Assembly: GCA_947623455.1 (NCBI GenBank)
Contig: OX392543.1
Location: forward strand, 17,482,757-17,546,756
Reading direction: 5' to 3'
Source: Mimachlamys varia
Lineage: Eukaryota > Mollusca > Bivalvia > Pectinida > Pectinidae
Length of the DNA: 64,000 nucleotides
In this document: positions 45,072-58,600 of the stretch, in pieces
Position numbering within the stretch: position 1 is the first letter of the stretch
Layout: each line of letters begins with the position of its first letter
Made by a program: the position numbers and the translations under genes
The notes under the pieces: model-generated
The model's database searches: none
What the model saw: the letters and a program-made list of their open reading frames with translations, nothing else
Told to the model about the DNA's origin: nothing

Positions 45072-46041
45072 ACTATCAAAATCGCTCTGACATACTTTGA
45101 TGTTATTTTTCCAAAACTACTTAAATCATCAACACCGATACGTTAAATAATTAATGAAAAACCGTTTTTGATAATAATTTATGGGGAAATAATGACTTAA
45201 TTGATAAATAACTTGAATAGATCTCAAGGACTCGTTTCTTATGCGTTAGGTCTATTTCTAAATGGGTGTGGTGACGTGGCTCGTGGCGTGTTTAATGTCG
45301 TTTTGATTGACAGGTGGGCTATCAAGGGAAGGCCAACTTCAGAGGAACTTCTTTTCCCGGGCATGTTAATTAGGTGACCTCGTGCGTATGTCAACAACTG
45401 ATAGCTATTATCAAGCCTGGATAGCGTATTTACTGCAAAATGTGATCGCTGTCTGCATGACCTGATAGCTGTAAGAGTTTCAGGATGCAGAACTTTTACA
45501 AATAATGTCAGCATCAACTGTCAAGTTTAGTAAAAATATCAGAAAATATATCGATTTTGTCCTACATGGGGTGTGGCCAAATTCATTTCCTGTCTCTGAG
45601 GCCATTCCAGGGGAAATGATATTCATATTATTTTTTTTTACACACAATACCGATTTATTTTGGTCGCTTACATAAAACAAACATTTCTACATGTTTTATA
45701 AATACGTTCGATGGGATGACACACTGAGCAAATATGCAAAGTACATTATACATCATCGTCGGTCTCCCTATCGTGGGCCCCAACTAGGCGTCGACTGTAA
45801 GCAGATCAGTGGTGTGTAAATATAATCCAAGCTTTTAGGGGGTGTAACCTCTCGCGGTTTACTTTTCATCTGAAGCCGCTTGACTCCAGACTTTTAGATC
45901 GATGAGAAATCCGCCGCTTCCTAGCAATACTGTGTACTACTGAATTACTATCCGAACCTAAATAACAGGCTAGGTATTTTTTAGACCAGCACACATTATG
46001 TTTCAGCACAAATCGATCTTATTCATATACACATGTATATA

Positions 46042-46425
46042 CAGGCACATGTGGCCAGGAGAATAACCATCTACAGTATAAGAAAGAATTAAACAAAATT
46101 TTCAAATGTTCTATTTATGTTATTGATTTTCTTAAACCATAATGAAAATAATAGCCAAATTTCAGCTTGATACGCCAAGCGGTTAAACTGAAAAAGAGTG
46201 TCTTATAGTCGATTTTTTTTGTAAAATTTATAACCGCTTGACGTATCAAGCTGAAATTTTGCTTTTATCTCATTATGGTAAAATTAATAACACAAAAAGA
46301 AAATTTGAAACTTTTGTTTTTATATCTTTTATTTTTTAACTATTCATATCACGGACTTATATAGCAATCTAATTCCTTGTTCATATCTATATATAGATGG
46401 TTATTCTCCTTGCCACATGTGCCTG
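46042..46425. mobile_element. long foldback element
   Basis: Outer arms CAGGCACATGTGGC and AGGAGAATAACCATCTA are mirrored by TAGATGGTTATTCTCCT and GCCACATGTGCCTG. The inner arms (AATTTCAGCTTGATACG and its complement) also pair. The whole 384 bp can fold back. Intergenic, upstream of the Sp gene. Confidence 0.8.
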
Positions 46426-46458
46426 TGCACATACATACACGTATAATCTCTCTAGTTG

Positions 46459-46723
46459 CATACTTGCCAACCCTTCCTATTTAGGAGGGAGACTTCCGAT
46501 TTTGGACCATTAACTGTTGCATTTTTAACTTTGGAATTTCCTTAACTGTTCCTATTTATAAAGATATAATGATTTCTTCTGAAAGAAGAGCTCAAAAGAA
46601 GCCATTTAAAGTGTTATTTTTTTCTCTGAATGTACATTATTATGTATACATATTATTTATGTTTTAAATTCTGAGTACATATAATCTCCCCCCCATGAAC
46701 ATTTTAAAAAGTTGGCAAGTATG
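46459..46723. mobile_element. MITE with CATACTTGCCAAC termini, copy 2
   Basis: 265 bp, opposite orientation to copy 1. Flanking hexamer TAGTTG is present on both sides (46453-46458 and 46724-46729). The interior matches copy 1 reversed (for example AGGGAGACTTC). Confidence 0.82.
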
Positions 46724-48744
46724 TAGTTGCTGGTTACATGGACCATAGAAACGGGATAAAAAAAAAGTATAAAAATATCAGAAACACGAAGTTCACGAAC
46801 ATTGAATTCATGATGATTAAACCATATTTAGAAGTAGGTCAGATTCATCCAAACCATCATCATCATGCATACATCCCTGTCATTATGTATGCATTTTTTT
46901 ATTCATGAGCACTGGGACCTGAGAATTTGTTACGGCTAGTTTTGGACCTGAACTAGGGTGATTTTTTTTTTTACACTTTTGGGGTTTGGATCAATTTTTG
47001 ATAAAATGCCCTTTATGGCCATTGAGGGGGCATTTTTATCGAAAATTGACCCCCTCCCCACCAAAGTGTAGAATTACTCTAAACATCATAGTTTAAGTCC
47101 AAACTAGCTATAACAAATTATCAGGTACCTGTGTTCATGACTCCTGATTGCAAGCAGAGACGTATAAAGCTGTTTCAAGCTAGTCATTTTTGGGACGATA
47201 TAATTTATATTGACCACCTCACCTGTTTGTCAACCTACATTCGGAGACGTATAACACAGCTTTATATTATATATAAAGTTTTATACTACTCTGCTGCAAC
47301 AGAAATAAATCTATATACATGTATAGCATATTATGATTTGTTGACCAAACGGAACGAAAAATTGAAAACTGAAACAAATCAACTACGCCCTCTTGCGGAA
47401 CTTGAATGCCACCTAACTGTCCAAACATAGCTTCCTATGCGCGGGTACGCATGTGTGTACCTATCATTTTCATAAAAAAAAAACCTTTAAAACAAATTTG
47501 TAATAAAAAATGAGACTATTGTACACGAGAATGAGCGTGTTTATTCTGTAATTCATTTTACCTGAAATTTGGCACAAGAACACGATAAAATGCTCCAATT
47601 TTTTCTCGGGGGGTGGGGGGGGGGGGGGGGAGACCCCAGACCCTCCTTCCGGAAGGTGGACGTATTCCCCTCCCGTACCCACACCTCCTAGCGCGTCTGG
47701 TACTGTCTTCGGCACCACATTTGCGTACACTTCAAAACTAGCTTCGCCACTGCCTAACATTCTTTTAGTGTAATGAACTTGAGTTTTCTGCGATTATTGA
47801 GCTTGAATTCACCAAGAATTCCAAGAACATACTTTTCTCGTGGAGGAGTCAAAAGACGGATGCTAATTAATATTCCTAGAATTAATTTACTATGTAAACA
47901 CTAAATGTATGACAACATTTCACTGTAACCGATCCTATAGCCTGAATTAGAAACGATATATCACTTTTAGTCTCCATTTCCACATGGGTGGAGAAGAGGA
48001 ATAATTAGAGGGGATGGGCTAGGGATGATGTATAGAGGAGGAGATGGTGTTGTTCGAGGGAGGGTGGTTATATCAGCCAGTCACATCTAATAGATATATG
48101 ATATTTCAAATTTTTCACAATACCTTGGGAAAGAAAAGTGTGCAAGGCTAGAAATTGTTTGACTTGTCTCCATATTTTATATTCAGAATCACACACGCCC
48201 AAGAAAGATTTCAAAGTTCGTTGCTGGCGATTTCATTCCCCCTTTTTTGCCATAAATCTCCATAGGTTTTTGAAAACAAATATTGATCTCGGGTAAGAAA
48301 AGCACTAAAGGAACAGAACATATACGTCCCTGGTTATAGCGAGCGGAGCCCAGAGGTAATGTAGAAGCTGATATTCTCCATGTACGGTAACTAGCTGTGG
48401 GCTTTCCTTTAAACAATTCTACATTCCGTAATAGGATGGAAATGTCTTCCACCTCTGTGAAATACACATTACCCCACTAGGATTAATTTTGTGTCACACT
48501 TACACATTAAATGCGCTAAATGCATTGTACACGTATATACAGTAAGACAAACAAGAAGAAACAATCGTTCACCCTTTGATGTAAGATTGCGTATTCTCAG
48601 TCCTCATGGTGAGATTCTAATATGAAAACACAAATCCCCCTCCCTTCCCGGGTCGTGATTCCGTATCTCATCTCAAGGAGATGTAACCCGACATGACGGT
48701 ACTCAGTGACGTTAACTGTCATGAAAACACTACATAGGACATGC

Positions 48745-49120
48745 TTATAATGACGTCAGATTCTGTTATATTATGACGTCACAATCAGACATCAGACAGG
48801 ATTATATCATATGACGTCACAATCAGACATCAGACTGGGTTATATTATGACGTCACAATCAGACATCAGGCAGGATTATATCATATGACGTCACAATCAG
48901 ACATCAGACTGGGTTATATTATGACGTCACAATCAGACATCAGACAGGGTTATATTATGACATCCAATCGGACAGTTATATAATGACGTCACAATCAGAC
49001 ATCAGACAGGGTTATATTATGACATCCAATCGGACAGTTATATAATAATGTCACAATCAGACAACAGATTCTGTTATATTATGACATCAAAATAAGACAT
49101 CAGACAGGATTATATCATTA
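48745..49120. repeat. ~37 bp tandem array carrying TGACGTCA octamers
   Basis: Units read TGACGTCACAATCAGACATC + AGACAGGGTTATATTA. Perfect TGACGTCA (CRE) octamers are at 48751, 48774, 48812, 48848, 48886, 48922 and 48984. Later units have degenerate versions. It is about 3.8-4.2 kb upstream of the Sp gene start. Confidence 0.92.
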
Positions 49121-49124
49121 TGAT

Positions 49125-52100
49125 GTTCATAAGCAGATATTAGATAGGTCATGACATCAAAATCTAAAACTTGTTTTCAATATCTTTTCCACAGGAGGTG
49201 AAAATCGGTTGCACAAGTTTGGATATGGTGTTTTGATGTCAAATGAAATACTTGTAGTCCTTCACCATTTGGAGATGTAAATGTGGTATGCATTTTGGGT
49301 CTAGGTCAAAAAGCATATCCAGAGAATAGGGTGTTTGTTTGTGTTTTATGTCCTGAATATATGAGATTTGTTTTCCCACACTGTATTTATATACATTTGT
49401 ATGAATGCCAAACAAAGATCACCCTGATCCACTCTCCTGTCCCTAATCTGTACACATATACTCTAAACACCTTGGTTTTCTGTACCGTTATAACCCAACC
49501 CCTCATGCCTAGTTCTCATCTTCCGTGGTTCATTGCCTTATTATCCTTGGTTATGCAAATATTTTATATTTTTGTCCGATTCCTTATTTACACTGATCCT
49601 GATTTTTCTACCAAACTGCATCTTAAGACCTGCATAATGGATTAAAACCAAGATCAATTACACATCACCCTAGCTGCTTCCACAAGAGAGAAACTTTTCT
49701 TAAGGTTTTTCAAAAGAGAGGAAGACTAATAAGTAAGAGGTCCCTATTTTGAAAAAGACAGGGAAACTGGATCACCTGGAGAAATAATATTGACCTGTGG
49801 CCAGTACCTTGGAACAGTCACTGTATGCCCCTACCTGCAATCCAGTGATGAAATTTATGTTGCATCCAAGACCTATGGGAATTTTTATGCATGTATTTAT
49901 TTTTGTATAGAGAATCTTTGTTATTACCTACTTTATAGATGCTCGAAGTGCAAATGGACAGGGAAATCTCTTTCAAAAGGGGATAATTTTACCATCTTTT
50001 AACACTTCTGTCTTTAAGCTGTATTTTTGAGCAATGTGACCCTAATTTTAAGAATTCAAAGGAGGTTAATTTTTGTAAAGACACTGATATTTCAGATATC
50101 AAGGTTTTCCCATCTCTGTGTACATTCGGTCCCCGTCCAATAGGCCTTTCCCAAAAGTGTTGTTACTTCCCTTGATTAGCCAAAATGGTTGATACAAGAT
50201 GTTCTTCCAGGAAGTGTTTTTGTGATGATTTGGTGCCATGTGACAATCGGATGTTATCATTTCCATTATGACATCATAATTACATGATGCACTTGACCGC
50301 TGCGCAGTCAGGTATTTTCGTCGGCAGAACGGTAATATTCTTTCTTTTTCTCAATCTGTTGTAATGACCTTGAATATAAGTGTTTTTGTTTTAAAAACAC
50401 TTCCCTATGTGGCCATGATTTGGTAAACAAGGGAGATAACAACACTTTTGAGATGGGCCTATATGCCTTACTTCTGTAGATGGCTATTCCTCTTCTCATT
50501 ATTAGTTTTGAATTCAATCTTTTGGATAAAGAAACTTTCACCTATGTTGGTTTTAATTCTTTGAAACCAGTATGTATGACTTCATTAGTGCTGCTTCTTC
50601 ATAAACTGAATTTGTTTTCTTTTTATTTCCCCTATTTTTCACAGAAAATCATTTATTACCGATATAACAGAAAAGGAAAGAATACTGTCATTTTCTCCAG
50701 TTGGTTTCTTTTTATTTTCATTCTGATGATAACTTCATACATAAAATTGTACGGCATATCACATTACCTGGACAAAGTTTTTTTTTAAAGTTGGCATAAT
50801 TTTTCTTCATATTCATATTCAACCTTTAATGGTTATAATGTATTGTCTGGTTCATGGCATAAGACTTACAAATTGCCACAAAATATCTGCAAATATAATG
50901 TACACTCCATGTCTATTCCTTTTTTCACTGGATTGTGGTTAACAACTCAATAAATATTCATCAGAACTTCTCTTCAACAGAATCTTATTATTGCATGAAT
51001 GCTCAACAAAATTTCATTACATGAATATTCAAAAGAACACCATTACATGAATATTCAAAAGAACATCATTACATGAATATTCAAAAGAACATCATTACAT
51101 GAATATTCAACAGACTTTCACTCCATATTAAAGAAAATTTAATGTGATGCATATCATTTTCATTACTCTCACCAAGTCTACTTAATATACTGGTACATAA
51201 ATTGAGTCAATTTGAAACAAGAAAATATCTGAATCCTTGTAGTTGGGATAATTCTAGAAAATGGAAAATGAAAGAGCTGGGATATTCCTATAGATATTCA
51301 TGAAGTGGAATAGACATGTATTCTTCTCACTCTTCTACAACAGTGGTTTGTCTTTTTCATCAAGGAAATAACACAAATGGTTTGGTCAATATTTATCACG
51401 ATGACTTTCTCCTTTTCACAATACTTTCAGGTATTTTAGGCTGAAAATGACTATCTACAACATTTAAATGTTCAATGATAATTTTATTTCAATACTTTTG
51501 CTGACAGCAAGCAATAAATACTACAGTAAAACATGTTCATAATGAATCGCTGGAGACCGCGAAAATTAGTTTGTTTTACATGGACATTGGTAAATTTACA
51601 ATAGAATAAACAGCCATGCAATTGAAGCATTACAAATGTTAATATTATTAGCCAATAAGAAAATTAACTTGTGGGTTTTTCCATTTAAAAGTCTTGCTGA
51701 AATAAAAGAATCTTTCTGACAACTATATTTCTCATGCAACTCCAGCAACAATGCTTTTGAAAAGAATCAATTTCTTGATTTTATCTTTGACTCACTTTTC
51801 CTGTTCAACAATGTACAACTCTCGGCCATATATATCACATGATTAAATCATCACACAAGCAGAACACAGGCTTAAGTTTCACAAGTAATTAAGGACAGTT
51901 CAGGGTCAGAATAAACCAATTTAAGACTATTTTGTATAGCTCCTTTTTCTCTTTATTTTTGACAACTTCCTTTATAAAATTAAATCACGTTGTGAGACAC
52001 TTTTGAACACTTGTATGAGGATTTTGGTAAATGCTATTTTTCAATCATCTTCAACTGATAATAAAATTCCATTCCAAGAACATTAGAACAGATAATTTGG

Positions 52101-52530
52101 AATCTTGAGGAATAATGTCTGTTTTTAAAGCAGGCATGATTTTGTCCTCTGTGTAAAAAAAAAAATTAACTAAAGGGAGATAATTCATCATGAAAATAAA
52201 ATTTGAAATAAAACAATTAATCCATGTTCTGTGAACACAAAACATTGAAAATATTTTGAAGCCATTCTTTAAAGTTTAATTGAAGTGAAACTGAATGTGT
52301 ATGTTCATACTTCAGAATAAATTAAAAAATCGCAAAATTCAAAATCCGAGAAGCTGAACATGAGAATCTCGTGTTGTAGATGACATACTGATCCTGACAA
52401 CAGACGCGGACAAATCATAACACTTTCATTCTACTTGGTTTTTTATAGCTCTCATACTGTAGATCAGATTCTGTAATCCACAACATCTTGCCATACACTG
52501 AAAGTCCTAATGCAGCTGGAATATTTGGAT
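49125..52530. other. intergenic region and OLA1 3' flank
   Basis: No supported gene. Open frames at 49283 and 50480 are low-complexity, hydrophobic and lack splice or domain support. The OLA1 3'UTR probably ends near the AATAAA at 51952-51957 (minus strand). A 26 bp array lies at 50993-51122. Confidence 0.55.
50993..51122. repeat. 26 bp tandem array
   Basis: Five units of ACATGAATATTCAAAAGAAC + ACCATT, the first and last diverged. It lies between the Sp gene and OLA1. Confidence 0.88.
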
Positions 52531-52537
52531 ATATCCT

Positions 52538-52648
52538 TCACTTTTTCTTTTTATCTGACAACCCAGCTCCAGCGTTAAACTTGAACAGGATAATGTCACC
52601 ATCTTCAACGTGATAGTCGCGACCTTTTTGGCGGTACTTCCCATTGGC
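52538..52648 (-). CDS. OLA1: OLA1 terminal coding exon
   Basis: 36 codons plus TGA after ttttattag: [27 protein letters not shown] and DKKKK. A TTTATT at 51952-51957 (AATAAA on the minus strand) could be the polyadenylation signal, giving a 3'UTR of about 590 nt. Confidence 0.94.
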   Translation of the reverse strand, partial: ANGKYRQKGRDYHVEDGDIILFKFNAGAGLSDKKKK

Positions 52649-55600
52649 CTAATAAAAGACAAGAGCTTATTATATATCAAGTTCAGTAAAACAATGTTAA
52701 GAAATCATGTCAGTTGAGTAATATTTCTGATTTCATCAACAAATTTCTATAAATATTAAAACTGATTTTTTCCCCTGTAATTTTAGATTTGGAAATACAA
52801 GTTCAATTGAGATTTTGAATATTTGCCCCTTGTTGTACACCCCTGCCCTCCATCGAAGTTTCACAAGTGGTAATTTTCAAGCTCATTATATCACCCCTGG
52901 ATATTGAGGATGATTCCAGGGTGTAGAGAGCATATGGGAGTGTAACCCCTGGACACCAAGAATGATTCCAGGGGTTCAGAGCGAAGGTGATTGTAACTCC
53001 TGGATATGGAGGATGATTCTAGGGTGTAGAGAGCATATGGGAGCGAAACCCCTGGATATTGAGGAAGATTCTAGGGGTGTACAGAGCGAAGGTATTCGCA
53101 ACCCCTGGATATTGAGGACAATTACATGGGTGTAGAGGGCGTAGGTGATCTTCACCCCTGGATATCGAGGATAAAGTACATGTAACCACTACTTGCTAGA
53201 GTTTGGAGGCTTTGTCATCATCTAGCTTCCCCCCTGAAGCCAATATCTTATGTAAGAAAGACTATATTAAATCATTAACCTGCACAGACATATTTGAACT
53301 CTTCAAATTCAAAGGTTAAATAGTTCAACATGAACTTTCAGGGGTGAATAAGTTAAAATATAATAGGTATCAACCTCTGAAACTGGAATGAGGGGAGATA
53401 ACCCTCACTCCTCATTATCATTTTCAATGAGAGAGAAATCTGGTAAAATGCAACTTAAATTGCTTTGCTAAATTGGTTTTTCCACTTCGATGTATCAAAA
53501 TGGTTCATTTGAATATCACACACCTGTTATAACAATTTTACACAACCTCTCTGCCTTTACAAGATCATTTGAGCATGGGATGTAGATTTTGAGATTGCCT
53601 GAGTTTGGAATTGAACGACAATTTGACAACAGAATGTAGACTTTGAAATTGCATGAGTTTGGAATTGAACAACAATTGTATGAAGATCCTGCGTGAGTTA
53701 GGACTTAAATGACAGTTTCGAGAGAGATTGGTAAAGTTGTAAACATGGAGAGAATATAACCACCACTAAATATATTCCCAAGCTAGAAACACCAAAATGT
53801 CTGTCACTCACCTTGCATTCACTTTCGGAGCCAAACTCTTTGAAATCTTCATAGTTCATAACTTCCGCCATGATGAAGCCTTTTTCAAAGTCGGTGTGAA
53901 TCCGACCCGCCGCCTGTGGTGCTTTAGTGTTTTTCTAAAAAAACAGACAGAATATTTACCTCACCTTACATTGGTTTAAACTTTTATTTTACATTCAATT
54001 ATGTATAATTTTGTATCGTGCTTTATGGACGATATTTAACTTCAAAGGTCAACAAGATATTTTAAAAATACAATTGTAACCACAAACTGCACTCAAAAAT
54101 ATTTAAGATAACTTCAAATTGGAAAATAATCACGATAACTTCAAATGACATCAGCAAATACCGGTATCAAAGATAATTTCAAACAGTATTAAAATCGATC
54201 AGTATTAAAAAATCTTTGAAATAACTTCAGAAGTCTACAAAACATATTTAAGAACACTTCAAAAGTCTTTAGAAAATTTGTGGAAAACAAAGAAAATGGA
54301 AATCTTTTCCACGATGAAAATTCTATGGACACTTCATGACTTCAAGAGTGCATTTTCCCCCCTAAATTTAGGTTTTACATATGTAATCAACATAATATTT
54401 TATATACAAGAACTATACTTGGAATTTAAGAATTTGATTTTCAATTAAAGAACTATTTCATTAACAAAATACTACACCAAGTCACATGGCAGTCATGTGA
54501 CCACCCAGTCACATGGCAGTCATGTGACAAGTCATATGACAGGTGATGACATACATGTATTGTCCAGGCTTTGACCTCATCCTTTCCAGACGTGAAGAAG
54601 TAAACCAAGTTTAGTGCCTTGTATCCATTGACGATAATTTTATCTAGGGCGCTGAAAATATAAAGAAACTGTTCTAAGATCACATTTTTTATGAAACATT
54701 CTTTAATATGAGAATCGTAAATTTTCAGAAAAAACATTCTTTAAATCTCATGTACTTCTGTACTTTCTAGGATCATAGATAAAATATATATGGATTTCAC
54801 CTCATAGCGCTCCATAGTGAATGTGTTTGTCACCTACTGCGGGCATACTAATGTATACGCAGTCAAAATGAGGTACATGTACAATCCTTATATTTACATC
54901 ATTATCAATTTTCTATAAACATTCAAAGCGGGTTGCTAAGATGGTAACTACGATGGTCGTGGCTGCTAACATTCTAAATGTAAATTGTTATTTTAACAAA
55001 ACAAACAACTAGAGTTACATTACTGGTATAGTGTGGACGGAGTTCCTAGATCAAAACAGTAGAATATCTAAGATGGCGGATTTTTGTGAACAGGGGTGTA
55101 TTCGTGAATAAGACCTCTCCCTACTTTTGATCAATTATTTTTCTCAGGGGGTGGGGGCTTATTCCCGGTCAAATACGGTAACCAAATCTAAGAGACCATT
55201 TATAGCCAATCGCTTTTCAGTTTTTTTCTGGCAAAGTAAGCATGGAACTCTTTTGAAATGAAGATTCATATAATGTTACAGAAATATGTATCCTAAGTTA
55301 AATGGTCCCCAGTTTTACCTGATAACTGAATGTTCCTTGAGGTATGCTTCGCGTTCGTCGTCGGCCATTTCCAGCAGTTTGCTCTCCAGTACCCCACTAA
55401 ACAGGATCACAGTAGCACCCTTGTCGTTAGCATCAATCCACTCTTTTATTTTCACTAACCTGGCAAGACAGAGAGTACAGAAATTATTGAAATATCTTAA
55501 TCTAAAAGATACCACAGATAGTATAAAACATGGTATCAACGTATAATATGAAACATTATATTTTATCTAAAAAATGTTTTATGTAAACACAGTAATCAGC

Positions 55601-58600
55601 ACAATAAACTCATTTGATATTAAGGATCCATGTCTCACTGCAAGAAACTCTTCGGAAATCTACTCCTTTGAATGCATGGCCTGGAAGCCATGCTGTGAAT
55701 CATGACATAATTCAAAAGTCTTCCGACTTTATCAACTCTTCAATTATCAATCCTTCGGTATGGCTATAGGTGCAGTCATTTTGAAACATGACGTTTACAT
55801 CAAGTGACCCTTAATACAATTTTTCAAAGATTACCGGAAATGTCCCGAAGATGTTGTGATTGTAATTTTTTACACAAGAGTGGCCTCCCCTGAGTTTAAA
55901 AAAAAAAATATAACTAGATTGACTGGGCCAAGGTAAGACCTTTATTAAACCCTATTACTCTTTTGTTATGGTGACAGTAAAAATGTCAAGGTACACAGTT
56001 CAAATCCTCGTATAGTCCATTTACAATTAATCTCTGGATACTGTTGTCTTATCTTTAAATCTTTTATTGAAAGTCATTCAAAAACAGGAACATTTAGAGC
56101 AAAGATTCTCCTGTGTGTTGTTAGAAATGTAAATTAACACTCACCATTTGTTCTTCTTTCTTGTGTAATCTTTTTCTGATAAATTTACAAGATAAATAAC
56201 TGGTTTGGATGTCAGGAAAAGGTGTCCATTTAAAATGTCAATCTGAAAAATTGTACACAAAAAGGTTCAAAACAGGCAACCAGACATTTTGCTACTATTT
56301 TGTAGCATGCTATTCTTCAAAAACGAAGTCCATTACAAGGTCCAGTGATCAATCTATGTGCGAGTCCCGAGTCCAGTACCCATAAAATTATGAAAGGACT
56401 CATAGAAATTCTGGAAATACTTCAATTCAACATTGTGGGATCCATTGTTTTTGGCAATATGTACAAAAAGGACCCATGAAAATAAATTGTTAATTGATCA
56501 CTGCTTCAAGGTATATTGTATATACAATATTGACAATGATATAACATTTGGATTGCACACAAGGATAATACTTCTATCCATGTGGAGTATACTCCACGAT
56601 ACTCCAGGCAGCATGCTCAATTTTTGCTCGCTGATTCTCGCTGGCTTATCGAAAATCGAAGGTTCAGTATGGGCAATCAAGATGATGATCGAGACAAGCA
56701 GACTACCGGTAGTTTAATTATTTGTTGTTCAGTGTAGTGCAATACATACTTGGACATGTAAATAACTAATATTTATGCCCCCACCATGAAATGGGGGGCA
56801 TTTAGTGTTACCCATGTCCTTCCCGTTGTGTCGCGTCCCGTCCCTTCCCATGGTAATGTAACCAGCTAGGGACTGGGGCATTTATGTCTCACAGACATTT
56901 CTAGTTTAACTATATATTTCACACATTTTGTTAAATTTTCAACAGATTTTAATGACATAATTTTTGAGTGGATTTTCTTGAAATTCCATCTGCTATAGTA
57001 AATTGTTAGCTTTTTCATTTGATTTATTTTTCATACTTTTCAAGTGCTTAATTTTACTGACAAATGAATACAACATAACAAAAGTTTGACGCAATTTGTT
57101 CTTTATTTCAACCGACGCAAAAATTTTAAGTTATCACAAAGAAACCTTTCAGTTTCAGACCTTGGCTATATTTATAGTAACAGTGACCTTGATCTTTGAC
57201 CTTCTGACCTAAAAACACACTCCCACACAAGGACTTTAAGTAAGGAAGCATTGTATAATACTATCAAGTTTGAATTCAAAGTCAAGTTATCGCACGGAAA
57301 CTTTAATTCGTACGACGCAACCGACAACAACCAAAAGTGTTCCCTATTTGTCACCTTCTCTGACGACATTAAAGGCCCAATATACGTAACTTTCGGCAAA
57401 ACTTGAAGCGAAAATCAAGCCTAATAACTTATTATATTTATAGATTGAGCTAAGATTAACTGATATCAGCAATATTCAAGATGAATTCTTTCGCGGTTAC
57501 CGGTACAGCAGCAATTGAAACACGCGATTTGTAAACACGCGTCCATTACGAACCGTCTTCTACCTTCGGTTTGTTATTGAAGTGGGCCCCACCTGAATTA
57601 ATTTCAATTCTTTGGATTTTTTTGTCCAGAGTTTCTTATTAGTTACCGCTCATGTTTACTTCGTTTTAGGCTTATATTTGCATGGTTATCAACTGGATTT
57701 TTTTTCAGAATTTTTCAGAATCACGGAAATTTCCCTGAAGTTACGTATATTGGGCCTTTAAGACTGGGTGGTATTTAGTTAAATAGGAATACATACCTCT
57801 TTATTGTCCCATGGTGATTGTCGTACCCATTTGTTTGCAGCGAGAACATCTCTCACTTTCACCAAACAATCCTGGAGGATAATCACATAATTAGCACAAA
57901 AACGATAATTCAACACTTAATTAACATATAAATGAATCTTTCAGCCAAATAATTTATGTTTCTCAGGCCTTTTGGTAACTTTGAATAAAGGTTTAAACAG
58001 ATTTGACCCCTGTGACATTGGATATCAGCATCCAAATGATAACTAAATACTTAATTACCATACAAATGATTACTGAGCATTAAACAAGAGGCCCATGGGC
58101 CTTAATGGTCATCTGACACTTTTTTTTATAATTTTTTGTTGGTAATTGTTTAAAGATATTACCATACTTGACTCATTACCTACTGGCCAAATCTCAGCAT
58201 CCTGGGCCTTTCGGTTATTGAGGAGAAGTTTCTTAGATTTTTTCGGTTATTAAGAAGAAAATTCTGAAAGATTTTTACATATTTGACTCCTGTGCCCTTG
58301 AAAGTAGGTCAAGGTCATTGATAATTTGATTTGTAGCAATCTATCCCAGGTACATACTGGCCAAATATCAGCATCCTGGGCCTTTTGGTTATTGAGAAGA
58401 AGACTCTTTAAGATTTTTTTTTTTACACATTTGACCCCTGTGACATTGAAAGAAGGTCAAGGTCATTGATATGAGGAAACTTTGTAGCACTCTATCCCAG
58501 GCACTTACTGGCCAAATATCATCCTGGGCCTTATGGTTATTGAGCAGAAGATTGTTAAAGCAAGTTACCTTTGGGTCAGATGACCTAGTAAGTTTACAAA

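Larger units (their letters stand above)
45100..48740. other. intergenic region upstream of the Sp gene
   Basis: No coding exon is recognised. It contains a foldback element (46042-46425), a MITE (46459-46723), a poly-G tract (about 47612-47630) and AT-rich DNA. Short open frames show no domain signal. Confidence 0.6.

Noticed and set aside
49283..49645. 120-codon open frame between the Sp gene and OLA1
   Set aside because: Hydrophobic, low-complexity composition, no recognised domain and no supporting splice sites.
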